Notes under the pieces: generated by a model
Told to the model about the DNA's origin: nothing
The model's database searches: none
What the model saw: only the letters and a program-made list of their open reading frames with translations
Shown here: in pieces, positions 1 to 8,440 of the stretch
Layout: each line of letters begins with the position of its first letter
Numbering within the stretch: position 1 is the stretch's first letter
Assembly (NCBI GenBank): GCA_019359035.1
Contig: JAHHIC010000060.1
Span: 87,700 to 151,699, forward strand
Length of the DNA: 64,000 nt
From: Scytonematopsis contorta HA4267-MV1
Lineage (GTDB): Bacteria; Cyanobacteriota; Cyanobacteriia; Cyanobacteriales; Nostocaceae
Direction of reading: 5' to 3'
Program-made: the position numbers and the translations under genes

Positions 1-2
1 AA

Positions 3-236
3 GAAAATGTTGTTATTAGTATTAAAGATAATGGACCGGGGATGAGTGAGCAAGTTAAACAAAATATTTTTGAACATTTATTTACTACTAAGGCTGTGGG
101 TAAAGGTACGGGTTTGGGATTGGCTATTGCTCGTCAAATTATTGTGGAGAAACATAAAGGAAGTATTGATGTAATTTCTTCTCCGGGGGAAGGAGCGGAG
201 TTTTTAATTAGTATTCCAATCGATATTTATAGCTAA
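3..236 (+). CDS. Histidine kinase, C-terminal ATPase end (partial)
   Basis: The reading frame is open from the window edge, so only the last 77 residues are seen. They carry the end of a HATPase_c (GHKL) domain: the G1 box DNGPGM, an F-box-like LFTTK and the G2 box GTGLGLAIARQII. This fixes it as the catalytic ATP-binding end of a two-component sensor kinase. No output domain follows the ATPase domain, so it ends as a classical orthodox kinase would. The sensory part lies outside the window, so the stimulus is unknown. The next gene on the same strand is 300 bp away and is probably a separate transcript. Confidence 0.9.
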   Translation, partial: ENVVISIKDNGPGMSEQVKQNIFEHLFTTKAVGKGTGLGLAIARQIIVEKHKGSIDVISSPGEGAEFLISIPIDIYS

Positions 237-534
237 TAAAATATTGTCGTGCTCCTGCCTTGACTTAATTAAATATGATATACTTTGTATATTTAAATGT
301 AGTGCTTATGAAAAGAGAGTCTATTTAGTGTTTAGCATCATCTAACTGATGGAAATTTCTAATTAATGTTTTAATTATTGATAACAAATACTAGTATAGT
401 ATATGGAGTCAAAATAGTTTATTTATAATTATAATCAATGGATTGTATATTTTTTCATTTATTAATATAATAAAAATAGAGAGATTTTTATCTCTCTATC
501 TTTGTACTTTCACTAATTTTAAGGAGGTGAATAG
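237..534. other. A+T-rich intergenic region
   Basis: About 300 bp without a convincing reading frame on either strand. It is strongly A+T-rich and presumably holds the kinase terminator and the promoter of the small gene at 535. No strong hairpin or known operator was seen, except the ribosome binding site AAGGAGGTGA at 521-530. Confidence 0.5.
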
Positions 535-723
535 ATGTCTGACAACGGTAACGGCAAAAGTCGTCGAGGATTGTTTGACCCGCTGTTAATACTTATTCGT
601 CTTTTCCGCGATAAGTGGGAAATGAATAATGTACTAACAAAAAACATAACAATCATCGATGCCGAAAAAGCCAAGGAAGAGCTAGAAGATAAGCTCGACC
701 AAACCGATGATACAGACAACTAA
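535..723 (+). CDS. Small acidic-tailed protein of unknown function
   Basis: A 62-residue protein not recognised as any family. The start is well supported: AAGGAGGTGA at 521-530, a near-perfect Shine-Dalgarno, ends four bases before the ATG. The N-terminus is basic and glycine/asparagine-rich (NGNGKSRRG). The middle (LFDPLLILIRLFRDKWEM) could form an amphipathic helix. The C-terminus is highly acidic (EKAKEELEDKLDQTDDTDN). There is no signal peptide or transmembrane segment. A strong hairpin follows the stop, so the gene looks like a self-contained monocistronic unit. The minus-strand frame over the same bases is a serine-rich shadow. That it is a real gene is likely; its role is unknown. Confidence 0.6.
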   Translation: MSDNGNGKSRRGLFDPLLILIRLFRDKWEMNNVLTKNITIIDAEKAKEELEDKLDQTDDTDN

Positions 724-743
724 ACTAATCGCTAGTTAGTTGG

Positions 744-775
744 GCATCGACTTGCACAGCACTGCAAGTCGGTGT
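744..775 (+). terminator. Hairpin after the 535-723 gene
   Basis: The arms CGACTTGCA (748-756) and TGCAAGTCG (763-771) are perfectly complementary around a 6-base loop. Further pairs, some of them G-U, extend the stem on both sides. The following T-run is short (GTGTTTATC), so termination strength is uncertain. Confidence 0.6.
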
Positions 776-812
776 TTATCTATTAACCTTTAACCTTCAT
801 AATTTGTATTAT

Positions 813-1133
813 ATGTCAAATATTGATAGTTGTTTTGCTATGCCCGCCCATATGTTCCTGATTAGAAAAAACCAACACTGGGAGTTTGTTCACGGTGAGG
901 TTTTTTGGAATCCCCTAAATTTACCCAATCTTTCTTTAGAAGATACTTTTCATCTGTTTGCTACAACTCCGGTTAAAGTAGCAGCTAAGCTACTTCAAAT
1001 TAACAATGGTAAAACTGGCTATTACTTAGCTAATATAGCAGATAAAAAATATTATTATTGCGGTGAAAGCTTTGAAGATATTCGAGCAAAACTAATGGAA
1101 CTGGGGATTGGAATGCTTGAGCCACAACGCTAA
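813..1133 (+). CDS. Hypothetical protein, about 106 residues
   Basis: Not recognised. The frame opens at a TTG at 804, but the ATG at 813 is the more natural start; further methionines follow at residues 10 and 14. The protein is rich in aromatic residues (HWEFVHGEVFWNPLNL, YYLANIADKKYYYCG) and has no membrane segment, so it is probably a compact cytoplasmic protein. It follows a hairpin and is followed by 200 bp of noncoding sequence before the convergent lyase gene, which suggests a single-gene transcript. Codon use resembles its neighbours. Confidence 0.55.
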   Translation: MSNIDSCFAMPAHMFLIRKNQHWEFVHGEVFWNPLNLPNLSLEDTFHLFATTPVKVAAKLLQINNGKTGYYLANIADKKYYYCGESFEDIRAKLMELGIGMLEPQR

Positions 1134-1333
1134 TAAACCTAAAATTATAATTTTGTTAAAAGTTAATAACCACAATATATAAAATACTTTCAAATAAGCT
1201 TGAACAGTATTTATACATACTAAAAAGCAATCATTTTAATTTAAGTATGTATTATATAACTCATTCGCTAATTGCCGAGTTTGCTAGCGTATAAATATAT
1301 GCTAGCACTTGAGGTTTTATATAGTTTAAGGTT

Positions 1334-2452
1334 TCAGCGACTACTGATAGCAAAATTAACAACGTTTTCCAATTTGTAGATATCTTGACGCTCGGCTTTA
1401 ATAACCGCACTACCGAGGAATTTCGTCACTTTAGCAACAGTATCAACCGCAAAATCAATATCAGACCGCGAAACATCTAAATGGGTTACTGCCCGAATTG
1501 ATTGACCAACGGCTCCCATTTTCACACCGTGTTCTTGTAACAGAGTTAGAAACATACCTTTGTTGAGTCCTAGTTTGGAAACATCAAAAAAAACAATGTT
1601 TGTATCCGGTTTTGTGTCTCGAACAGTAACTCCTTCGATTTCACTCAGTCGTCGAGCCAGATAACTTGCGCTGTCATGGTCTTCTTGTAAACGTTCAACA
1701 TGATGGTCAAGTGCATAGAGACAACCTGCAGCAACAATGCCAGCTTGACGCATCGCACCACCGAACATGTGTTTATATCGACGTGCTTCAGAGATGAACT
1801 CCCGTGTACCCGCAAGAACAGCACCCATTGGTGCGCCCAGTCCCTTAGTAAAGTCAATCCAGACAGAATCAACACAATTAGCAAAATCCTTGGCTGTAGT
1901 TTGAGTTGCGACAACAGCATTTAAAAGTCTTGCTCCGTCCATGTGGGTGGCTAAACCTTTTTGACGGGAGAAATCGCAAACCTCACGTAGTTCCGGGAGC
2001 TGCCAAACCGAACCTCCTGCAAAATTGTGACTTTGCTCAACACACAATAAGCGCGGAATTGCAGAGTAAAGGTAAGGAGCAGTCGTAACTCTTCCAAGTG
2101 CTTGCTCTACTGCATCGATTGTAAAAATTCCTCGCTCGCTGGCAATTGGCTCCATTAATACACCGGAACTAAGTGCTGCACCACCACATTCAGCTCGAAT
2201 AATGTGTGACATATGTTCTGCTAGCACCACATCAGCAGGACGAGTATGGGTTTTGATTGACACAAAGTTGCAAATGGTTCCACACGCAAAAAAAAGAGCG
2301 GCTTCTTTGCCTAGCAAATCTGCAACCCTTTCCAGCAATTTGTTAACGGTTGGGTCTTCTCCTTTTTGCTCATCTCCAACTTCTGCATTGGCAATTGCTT
2401 GTCGCATCGCTTGTGTCGGCTTTGTTTCAGTATCGCTGGTCAATAAAATCAT
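1334..2452 (-). CDS. Threonine-aldolase family PLP-dependent lyase
   Basis: A 372-residue fold-type I PLP enzyme of the beta-eliminating lyase / low-specificity threonine aldolase family (LtaE-like), which cleaves beta-hydroxy amino acids to glycine plus an aldehyde. Visible marks are the N-terminal SDTETKPT segment, His80 in AEHMSH (expected to stack on the cofactor), HMDGAR at 170-175 and the Schiff-base lysine K203 in DFTKGLGAPMG. The length is slightly above the usual 330-350 because of a C-terminal extension. It is the last gene of a minus-strand set, 43 bp after the serine acetyltransferase. That context hints at serine, glycine or cysteine metabolism rather than housekeeping. The exact substrate cannot be read from the sequence; related tyrosine/tryptophan lyases are an alternative. 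Confidence 0.85.
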   Translation of the reverse strand: MILLTSDTETKPTQAMRQAIANAEVGDEQKGEDPTVNKLLERVADLLGKEAALFFACGTICNFVSIKTHTRPADVVLAEHMSHIIRAECGGAALSSGVLMEPIASERGIFTIDAVEQALGRVTTAPYLYSAIPRLLCVEQSHNFAGGSVWQLPELREVCDFSRQKGLATHMDGARLLNAVVATQTTAKDFANCVDSVWIDFTKGLGAPMGAVLAGTREFISEARRYKHMFGGAMRQAGIVAAGCLYALDHHVERLQEDHDSASYLARRLSEIEGVTVRDTKPDTNIVFFDVSKLGLNKGMFLTLLQEHGVKMGAVGQSIRAVTHLDVSRSDIDFAVDTVAKVTKFLGSAVIKAERQDIYKLENVVNFAISSR

Positions 2453-2495
2453 AACTACTCCTGTGATAGTAACTATATAATTGTTTTCAGTTGTA

Positions 2496-3086
2496 TTAAT
2501 TTGCGAGGTTGGAAATAATGCGACCAGGTATGCCGACTACTGTAGAGTTTGGCGGTATATTTTTTAGAACCACGCTAACAGCACCAACACGGACGTTATT
2601 ACCAATATTAATATTGCCAAGAATTTTTGCTCCTGCGCCAACAGTAACATTACAACCTAAGGTGGGATGACGTTTACCACTTTCTTTACCTGTTCCACCG
2701 AGGGTTACACCCTGATAAAGCAAACAATAATCTCCTAGCACTGCGGTTTCACCAATAACCACTCCCATACCGTGGTCGATAAATACGCCTTTACCAATAA
2801 CCGCACCTGGGTGAATTTCAATCCCTGTCAGCCCGCGAGCGATATGGGAAATAAGACGAGGCAAAAAGAAAATGCCGCTCTTATAAAGCAAATGGGCTAT
2901 GCGATAGAGTATTATTGCTTGAGGACCAGGGTAGAGGAACAAAACTTCTAACCAGTGCTTAGCAGCCGGGTCACGTCTCATAACAACCGCATAATCTTCA
3001 ACTAAAGTTTCCCAAGCTTTTTTGAGAACAGACCAGCTTTTTTGATAAGGATAAACACTGTTTGATAATTTGTTATGAGCAGTCAT
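2496..3086 (-). CDS. cysE: Serine O-acetyltransferase
   Basis: This enzyme transfers acetyl from acetyl-CoA to L-serine, giving O-acetylserine for cysteine synthesis. The protein is 196 residues long. It has an N-terminal helical domain and a C-terminal left-handed beta-helix with hexapeptide repeats, including the family segments [27 protein letters not shown] and the closing VVGIPGRI. The frame extends to a GTG at 3104. The ATG at 3086 is preferred because GAGGAG at 3103-3098 sits 11 bases before it, inside the longer frame. It lies between the cupin gene (131 bp upstream, with a G-rich palindrome in between) and the lyase. It may be a second, pathway-specific copy rather than the housekeeping enzyme. 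Confidence 0.9.
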   Translation of the reverse strand: MTAHNKLSNSVYPYQKSWSVLKKAWETLVEDYAVVMRRDPAAKHWLEVLFLYPGPQAIILYRIAHLLYKSGIFFLPRLISHIARGLTGIEIHPGAVIGKGVFIDHGMGVVIGETAVLGDYCLLYQGVTLGGTGKESGKRHPTLGCNVTVGAGAKILGNINIGNNVRVGAVSVVLKNIPPNSTVVGIPGRIISNLAN

Positions 3087-3166
3087 AATTAATAAGCTCC
3101 TCACTATAGCTTTTTTTAAGTTAATTTTTTGACTTAATTTTGGTTTGTTAGTTATTTTTCTTTTCT

Positions 3167-3209
3167 TCCCCCCTTCCCTTGCAGGGAAGGGGGGTAGGGG
3201 GGTTAGGTC
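3167..3209. repeat. C/G-rich palindromic repeat, copy 1
   Basis: One of seven copies in this window of a short element. It has a core palindrome TTCCCT-nnn-AGGGAA in C/G runs, followed by TAGGGGGGTTAGGTC. Here it separates the cupin gene from cysE in the same transcription direction. Confidence 0.85.
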
Positions 3210-3217
3210 GTTACTCG

Positions 3218-4033
3218 TTATCTAGTTCTAATCGCATCCAAAACTTTGGCTGACTTTTTCCCAACAAAAGTATTATTTAGCATGGTGTGGGAATCATTAG
3301 TCGGACCGACATCAGAGTCTGGATGATAGATAATGATGCTCAAGGAGTTATCAATTGCAGAGAAACTATGTAACTTGTTTTCTGGAAGACAGAATACCGT
3401 CCCAGCCTCCATTTCAAAGGTTCCTTCATCTACCTTACAAGTCCCACTACCAGACGCAACAAGCCCAATCCTTAATGAGGGGTGAGTATGAGGAGTTTGC
3501 GATATTCCTGGTGGAACATAGAGGAAATTTAAGCAGGGTTCTCCACGTCTTAAAGGATTAATTAGAACTGTCGAGGAGCAGCCATCAATATAATTGAGTC
3601 GTCCTCTAGATTCAATTGGACCCCCAATTGTAAAAAGTCCAGTGTAATTGAGGAGCGTTGCGACCAAAACTTTTCCAGAACCATCTAAAGAAAAGTTCCC
3701 TGGAACTGCGGCAAAGCTGTTTTCTCGTAATAAAAATTCTCCATTATTGCTTTTTAGGGTAACTTCACCAGACGAAACAAATAAGAAGTGTGTGTCGTTT
3801 TCACTGTCATCAACTTTGATAGAATTGATGACCCAGCGAGCAATTGATGGATGACCCGCCATCGTATAATCTAGTAGAGTTCTCTCTAGGAACCGTTGAC
3901 AGTAAAACTCTTGTGTTGCTGTATTAGTGAAGATTTCAAAAGTAGATTCTTTTACTTCTTCATCAGAGACATAAGATAAATCTTCATTTGCAAATTCCTC
4001 AATCTGAACAGTGATTTTGTTGGTAATAGACAT
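3218..4033 (-). CDS. Two-domain cupin protein
   Basis: A 271-residue bicupin. The first half holds a degenerate cupin ([13 protein letters not shown] ... ENSFAAVPG). The second half holds the clearer cupin motifs: [17 protein letters not shown] and, after a short gap, [17 protein letters not shown]. Two histidines of motif 1 and one of motif 2 are present. The usual motif 1 glutamate is replaced by arginine in LRIG, so metal binding could be altered or lost. There is no signal peptide. It is the first gene of the cupin-cysE-lyase set. A role as a dioxygenase, isomerase or sensor in amino-acid metabolism is inference only. The start ATG at 4033 is preceded by a plausible AGGAGT. Confidence 0.7.
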   Translation of the reverse strand: MSITNKITVQIEEFANEDLSYVSDEEVKESTFEIFTNTATQEFYCQRFLERTLLDYTMAGHPSIARWVINSIKVDDSENDTHFLFVSSGEVTLKSNNGEFLLRENSFAAVPGNFSLDGSGKVLVATLLNYTGLFTIGGPIESRGRLNYIDGCSSTVLINPLRRGEPCLNFLYVPPGISQTPHTHPSLRIGLVASGSGTCKVDEGTFEMEAGTVFCLPENKLHSFSAIDNSLSIIIYHPDSDVGPTNDSHTMLNNTFVGKKSAKVLDAIRTR

Positions 4034-4182
4034 TTTTTTGACTCCTGATGGTAGTTGGCTGTTGTTTATTGTTGTTTAAGCAAGCGATTAATTGCTTACG
4101 TTTTTACATAGGGGGGGTCAAATTTCCTTTATGCAATTACCAACGAAAAGCCGCTATAGCCCCTATATATAGATAAACAAAC

Positions 4183-4214
4183 ATATGTACTTATGCCTGT
4201 ACATAAGTACATAT
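4183..4214. promoter_or_regulatory. Perfect 13-bp inverted repeat upstream of the cupin operon
   Basis: The arms ATATGTACTTATG (4183-4195) and CATAAGTACATAT (4202-4214) are exactly complementary around the 6-base spacer CCTGTA. The element lies 150 bp upstream of the cupin start codon on the minus strand. It is either an operator for a dimeric regulator or an A+T-rich hairpin. Confidence 0.5.
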
Positions 4215-4806
4215 AGCAAATATCAAGTTAGTTAATCATAATCGAGCGGGCAAGGATGCCCACCCCACAAGAGGTTGGATATCAAATCGGTGTACCTCTA
4301 CTTTTTCAAAAAACTATTTAATAATATTAAATTCTACAATTGGCATAGTCACTATTCCTGTCCAAATATTTTCTATTAACTTCCGTCCCCTATTTTTTTC
4401 GTCATTTACTTTTATTGATGCTTGTATATTACTGTATTTAAGCTTATACTAGCAAACCTCTCACTTGCTATAATTTTAGAGAATGTTTGGGAAATAGAAA
4501 AAATAGATTTAAACTTTCACCTCAAACAGAAGCACTTACATATTTCTCGTCCCAGTATAAGAAACCCCACCCCCAACCCCCTCCCCGCACGCGGGGAGGG
4601 GGCTACGAAAAAATAGACGATATAGTTTTTTTGTATTTTAAAGAATATTTACTATTAATCGTAACCCCCTCCCCGTAAACGGGGAGGGGGTTGGGGGTGG
4701 GGTTCTCTTTGGGGGTTGGGGGTGGGGTTCTCTTTGGGGGTTGGGGGTGGGGTTCTCTTTGGGGGTTGGGGGTGGGGTTCTCTTTAGGTGTGGGGTTTTC
4801 TTTTAT
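4215..4806. repeat. Intergenic region filled with G/C-rich repeats
   Basis: No gene is seen here. It contains GCGGGCAAGGATGCCCACCC at about 4246, whose reverse complement recurs near 9450. A palindromic block AACCCCCTCCCCGC...GCGGGGAGGGGG lies at 4570-4600, with a related copy at 4664-4690. Four tandem copies of a 25-bp unit beginning TTGGGGGTGGGGTTCTC occupy 4691-4790. Short frames across it are repeat translations. Confidence 0.8.
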
Positions 4807-5508
4807 TTAAATTGGCAAACGGTTAATATCTTTATTACAACCAATAACCACCATTGCCGAACCTCCTTCCAAACGCTTATCAGGTTCAGGATTAATTAAA
4901 AACTTGCCATTTTTTTCGCTCACAGCCAGCAAGTTTAAACCAAAGCGATTACGCAGTTGCAAATCAGCGATAGTTTTGCCATGAAAATCATCCGGGATAA
5001 TCACTTCTACAATACTATTATCGGGGTCGAGGTCAAAGCGGTCTAAAATAGCAGGTTTAGTCAGACTTCTTGCTAATGAACAACCCGCTTGATGTTCAGG
5101 ATAAACTACATGGTCAGCACCAACTCGCTTTAATAGTTTACCATGAACCTCATTAGATGCTTTAGCAACAACATGAGGAACATTTCCTTCTTTCAAATTG
5201 AGGGTAGTGACAATACTTTCTTGGATATAATTACCAATCGCAACAATTACAGTATCAAACTCAAAAATGCCTGCTTGTTTAAGTGCAGCACAGTCTGTTG
5301 AATCTAATTGTATTGCATGAGTCGTGATTTCTGAGCCTAAAGCATCTGCAACACGTTTTTCATCCAAATCTGTTGCGAGCACATCATACCCTAAACTTTG
5401 TAAAGTCGAACAAACTGCACGACCAAAACGACCTAAACCAATAACCGCATATTGACGATTATCTTTTTTTTTCAAGCCGTTAAAAAACCCTAATGCTGAA
5501 AGATTCAC
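4807..5508 (-). CDS. ktrA: KtrA-type regulatory subunit of potassium uptake
   Basis: A cytoplasmic RCK (TrkA-N plus TrkA-C) protein that gates the KtrB channel in response to nucleotides. The Rossmann motif is VIGLGRFGRAV, followed by the acidic end of beta-2 (ATDLDE), so NAD(H)/ATP-type binding is expected. The RCK_C domain occupies the last 80 residues. The frame is open to 5553, but I place the start at the GTG at 5508. AAGGG at 5520-5516 lies seven bases before it, and the resulting N-terminus (MNLSALGFFNGLKKKD) fits cyanobacterial KtrA better. Length is then 233 residues. It is downstream of ktrB on the same strand, separated by 120 bp holding a palindromic repeat. Confidence 0.9.
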   Translation of the reverse strand: MNLSALGFFNGLKKKDNRQYAVIGLGRFGRAVCSTLQSLGYDVLATDLDEKRVADALGSEITTHAIQLDSTDCAALKQAGIFEFDTVIVAIGNYIQESIVTTLNLKEGNVPHVVAKASNEVHGKLLKRVGADHVVYPEHQAGCSLARSLTKPAILDRFDLDPDNSIVEVIIPDDFHGKTIADLQLRNRFGLNLLAVSEKNGKFLINPEPDKRLEGGSAMVVIGCNKDINRLPI

Positions 5509-5581
5509 GATTTTACCCTTCTCTATTTTCTCAATACAAAAGTGAATATCCAAAACCTAAACCACCCTTTTCTCTTATTCC

Positions 5582-5624
5582 TCCCCCCTTCCCTATTAGG
5601 GAAGGGGGGTAGGGGGGTTAGGTC
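5582..5624. repeat. C/G-rich palindromic repeat, copy 2
   Basis: Same family as the copy at 3167-3209 (TTCCCTATTAGGGAA core, then GGGGTAGGGGGGTTAGGTC). It lies between ktrB and ktrA without separating their direction of transcription. Confidence 0.85.
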
Positions 5625-5627
5625 TCT

Positions 5628-6962
5628 TTAGCCAACAAGTAAATTCTCTTCCGGATAATGAATAGCATTTGCTTTGGGGTCACCTAGCATAGCAGACATT
5701 AGCAGTAAAATTCCCACCCTTCCGATATACATCGTTCCAACTAAAATCAATTTAGCTGCGGTGGTAACAATGGGAGTGATACCAGTGGAAAGTCCTACTG
5801 TTGCGAAAGCTGAAACAACTTCAAAGAAAATCTGAATAAACTCCAACTTAGGGTCAGTTAGAGAAATTAAGACTGTGGACGCAATTACTGTTGCGGAAGA
5901 ACCTATTAATACTCCCACGGCTTTCACTATTAAAGAAACAGGTATTCTTCGTCTATATAAAGTAACTTCCTCTTTTCCTTCTAAAATAGCTCTAGTACAG
6001 CTGGTAAGCACTCTAATTGTGGTAGTTTTTATTCCCCCACCAGTACCACCTGGACTTGCACCAATAAACATCAAAGCAATTATCACAAATAATCCCGCTG
6101 TTGTCATTTTACCAATATCTACGGTATTAAAACCAGCGGTTCGAGGAGTTACCGATTGGAACCATGCGACCAAAAATTTATCAAAAATGCTGAGATTTCC
6201 AAAAGTATCTGGGTTTCTTAGCTCAATAGCAAATAAAGCTACTGTCCCCACAACTAATAAAACAACAGTTGTACTAGTCGCTACTTTAAAATCAAGGGAA
6301 AATACTAGTTTGTTGTGTTTTTTCAACAAACGGTCACGCAACCAAACATAACCCTCTAAAATCACCCCGTAACCAATCCCACCAAAGATAATTAATCCCG
6401 TGATAGTGAATACGACGATAAAAGAAGATTGGTATCCAATCAAGTTGTCTTTAAACAAACTAAAGCCAGCATTATTCCAAGCACTAACGCTATGAAATAT
6501 AGCCTGCCAAATCCCATTATTCCATCCATATTGGGGAACAAAGACTATCATCAATAAAAACGCCCCAGTTAGCTCAAAAACTAGGGTCGTAGCAATAATC
6601 GAGCGAATAATTTGGCTACTTCCACTAATTCCCGGACGGTCTAAAGCTTGTTGAATTGCTATCTTTTGTCGCAAATCAAACTTACGTCCAATCAACAAAA
6701 TCAGAAATGTGGTTACTGTCATATAGCCCAAACCACCGATTTGAGCTAGCAAAGCCACAAAAAACTGACCCCAAAATGAAAAATACGTACCAGTATCAAC
6801 TACTGCCAAGCCTGTCACGCATACTGCACTAGTTGATGTAAAAAGCGCCACAATTGGGTCTCCCCACGTACCATTGCTAATAGAAAACGGTAGTGTTAAG
6901 AGGAATGCTCCTGTTAGGATGACCCCAAGAAATCCCAAGCAAATTGTCCGAGAAACTGTCAT
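5628..6962 (-). CDS. ktrB: KtrB/TrkH-type potassium channel subunit
   Basis: A 444-residue integral membrane protein with the four-fold M1-P-M2 architecture of the SKT superfamily. The four selectivity-filter segments are visible in order, each with its glycine: SAVCVTGLAV, SAWNNAGFSL, TPRTAGFNTV and SAFATVGLST. The third region continues into FIGASPGGTGGGIKTTTI, the flexible intramembrane loop typical of KtrB. It forms the sodium-dependent Ktr potassium uptake system with the downstream ktrA; in cyanobacteria this system is needed for osmotic shock and stress responses. The start ATG at 6962 begins a hydrophobic N-terminus. Confidence 0.93.
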   Translation of the reverse strand: MTVSRTICLGFLGVILTGAFLLTLPFSISNGTWGDPIVALFTSTSAVCVTGLAVVDTGTYFSFWGQFFVALLAQIGGLGYMTVTTFLILLIGRKFDLRQKIAIQQALDRPGISGSSQIIRSIIATTLVFELTGAFLLMIVFVPQYGWNNGIWQAIFHSVSAWNNAGFSLFKDNLIGYQSSFIVVFTITGLIIFGGIGYGVILEGYVWLRDRLLKKHNKLVFSLDFKVATSTTVVLLVVGTVALFAIELRNPDTFGNLSIFDKFLVAWFQSVTPRTAGFNTVDIGKMTTAGLFVIIALMFIGASPGGTGGGIKTTTIRVLTSCTRAILEGKEEVTLYRRRIPVSLIVKAVGVLIGSSATVIASTVLISLTDPKLEFIQIFFEVVSAFATVGLSTGITPIVTTAAKLILVGTMYIGRVGILLLMSAMLGDPKANAIHYPEENLLVG

Positions 6963-7181
6963 ATTCGGTAGAAGTCAGGTTTTTCCAGGTGGTATGAACG
7001 GGGGTTCCGCTAGGGTTGACCAGCCTAGAAGCAAAACGACCCTAATTTAATTAAAAACACATATGGTAACTTAACCATTATGTATTCTTTTTTTTCTTAT
7101 GTAGTTTGTTGGCTGTTAACTGCTAACTGCTGACTGCTAACTGATAACAGTCGTCAATTAACTGTTAACTATTAACTCACT

Positions 7182-7432
7182 ACAATACCTTCGCCAAAAT
7201 GGAGTATCACAGAAACCGGGCAAAATCCCACGACTCGTGAAAAAATAAGGGTTTTATTTTCAGCCGACGGCAAAAGCTGAAACCCTTGATGCCACAGGAA
7301 TTTAAATAAAACCCCTTCCCGAAAAATCTGGACGATGTTAATACAGCTTTCAACAAAGCTAAAAAAACGGAAACGCCTAATCAACGGTGGAGGGTGAAAG
7401 CTTTATTTCTCGTAAAATGGCGAAGGTATTGT
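7182..7432. mobile_element. MITE-like element, 251 bp, 15-bp terminal inverted repeats
   Basis: The ends ACAATACCTTCGCCA (7182-7196) and TGGCGAAGGTATTGT (7418-7432) are perfect inverted repeats. The 4-base direct repeat CACT flanks them (7178-7181 and 7433-7436), as expected for a target duplication. The inside carries a further dyad (GGGTTTTATTT with AAATAAAACCC) and no transposase; a 70-codon frame across it shows no known domain. It sits directly upstream of the tocopherol methyltransferase. A copy of one end occurs at 56623-56637. The parent transposon family is not identified. Confidence 0.65.
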
Positions 7433-7466
7433 CACTAACTTCTGCTTTCTTAACACTGATTTACGT

Positions 7467-8309
7467 ATGAGTGCAACACTTTACAAGCAAATTCAGCAAT
7501 TCTACGATGCTTCCTCCGAACTTTGGGAAGATATCTGGGGCGAACACATGCATCATGGATATTATGGTGCTGATGGAAGTTTACCCAAAGAAAGGCGTCA
7601 AGCGCAGATTGATTTGATTGAAGAGCTACTTAAGTGGTCTCAAGTCACTGAAGCCAAAAATATCCTTGATGTCGGTTGTGGGATAGGAGGTAGTTCTTTA
7701 TACTTAGCTCAAAAGTTTAATGCTAACACAACAGGAATTACCTTGAGTCCAGTACAAGCAGAAAGAGCTAAACAACGCGCACAGTCCGCATCTTTAAGCG
7801 AGCGAACGGAATTTTTAGTAGCGAACGCGCTAGATATGCCATTTGCAGACGATACCTTTGATTTAGTATGGGCTTTAGAAAGTGGCGAGCATATGCCAGA
7901 TAAAGTTAAGTACATGCAACAGTGCTATCGCGTCCTTAAACCCGGTGGAACTTTGATAATGGTGACTTGGTGTCATCGTCCCACTGATACCTCACCCTTG
8001 ACCCAGGAGGAGCAAAAGAATTTAGAAGACATTTATCGCGTTTACTGTTTACCCTATGTAATTTCTCTACCAGAATACGAGACCATTGCCCGCGAGTTAC
8101 CGCTAAAAAATATCCGCACAGCAGACTGGTCGGAAGCAGTAGCACCATTTTGGAATGTGGTAATCGATTCCGCGTTTACACCCAAAGCTATTTGGGGTTT
8201 ATTGCGTTCCGGTTGGAGTACGATACAAGGTGCATTGTCTTTAGGATTAATGCGTCGTGGTTATGAACGAGGGTTAATTAAATTTGGACTTTTATGTGGG
8301 AATAAGTAG
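7467..8309 (+). CDS. Gamma-tocopherol methyltransferase
   Basis: A 280-residue class I SAM-dependent methyltransferase. Motif I is ILDVGCGIGGSS, and FADDTFDLVWALESGEHMPDK and YRVLKPGGTLIMVTW follow in the order expected for the tocopherol/sarcosine-type methyltransferases. The N-terminus (FYDASSELWEDIWGEHMHHGYYG) is typical of gamma-tocopherol methyltransferase and MPBQ methyltransferase relatives. Placement next to the homogentisate prenyltransferase supports a role in converting gamma- to alpha-tocopherol. The protein is soluble, without the C-terminal membrane anchor of MPBQ methyltransferases. A MITE-like element ends 34 bp before the start and may carry or disturb the promoter. Confidence 0.85.
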   Translation: MSATLYKQIQQFYDASSELWEDIWGEHMHHGYYGADGSLPKERRQAQIDLIEELLKWSQVTEAKNILDVGCGIGGSSLYLAQKFNANTTGITLSPVQAERAKQRAQSASLSERTEFLVANALDMPFADDTFDLVWALESGEHMPDKVKYMQQCYRVLKPGGTLIMVTWCHRPTDTSPLTQEEQKNLEDIYRVYCLPYVISLPEYETIARELPLKNIRTADWSEAVAPFWNVVIDSAFTPKAIWGLLRSGWSTIQGALSLGLMRRGYERGLIKFGLLCGNK

Positions 8310-8383
8310 GGAGTGGGGAGTAGGGGGGATGAGGGGGATGAGGAGGATGAGGGGAGATGAGGAGGATGAGGGAGATGGGTAAG

Positions 8384-8428
8384 TTAACAGTCAACAGTCA
8401 ACAGTCAACAGTCAACAGTCAACAGTCT
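8384..8428. repeat. Heptanucleotide array (AACAGTC)n
   Basis: About six tandem copies of AACAGTC, preceded by G-rich GGATGAGG-type repeats at 8310-8375. This is typical of cyanobacterial short tandem repeats. The array is in frame with the downstream prenyltransferase and would add a false TVNSQQS-repeat N-terminus if the longest frame were used. Confidence 0.9.
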
Positions 8429-8440
8429 ACCGACAGAATT

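Noticed and set aside
7172..7384. A 70-codon minus-strand frame before the tocopherol methyltransferase gene
   Set aside because: It lies almost entirely within the MITE-like element, starts and ends without signals and has no family match.
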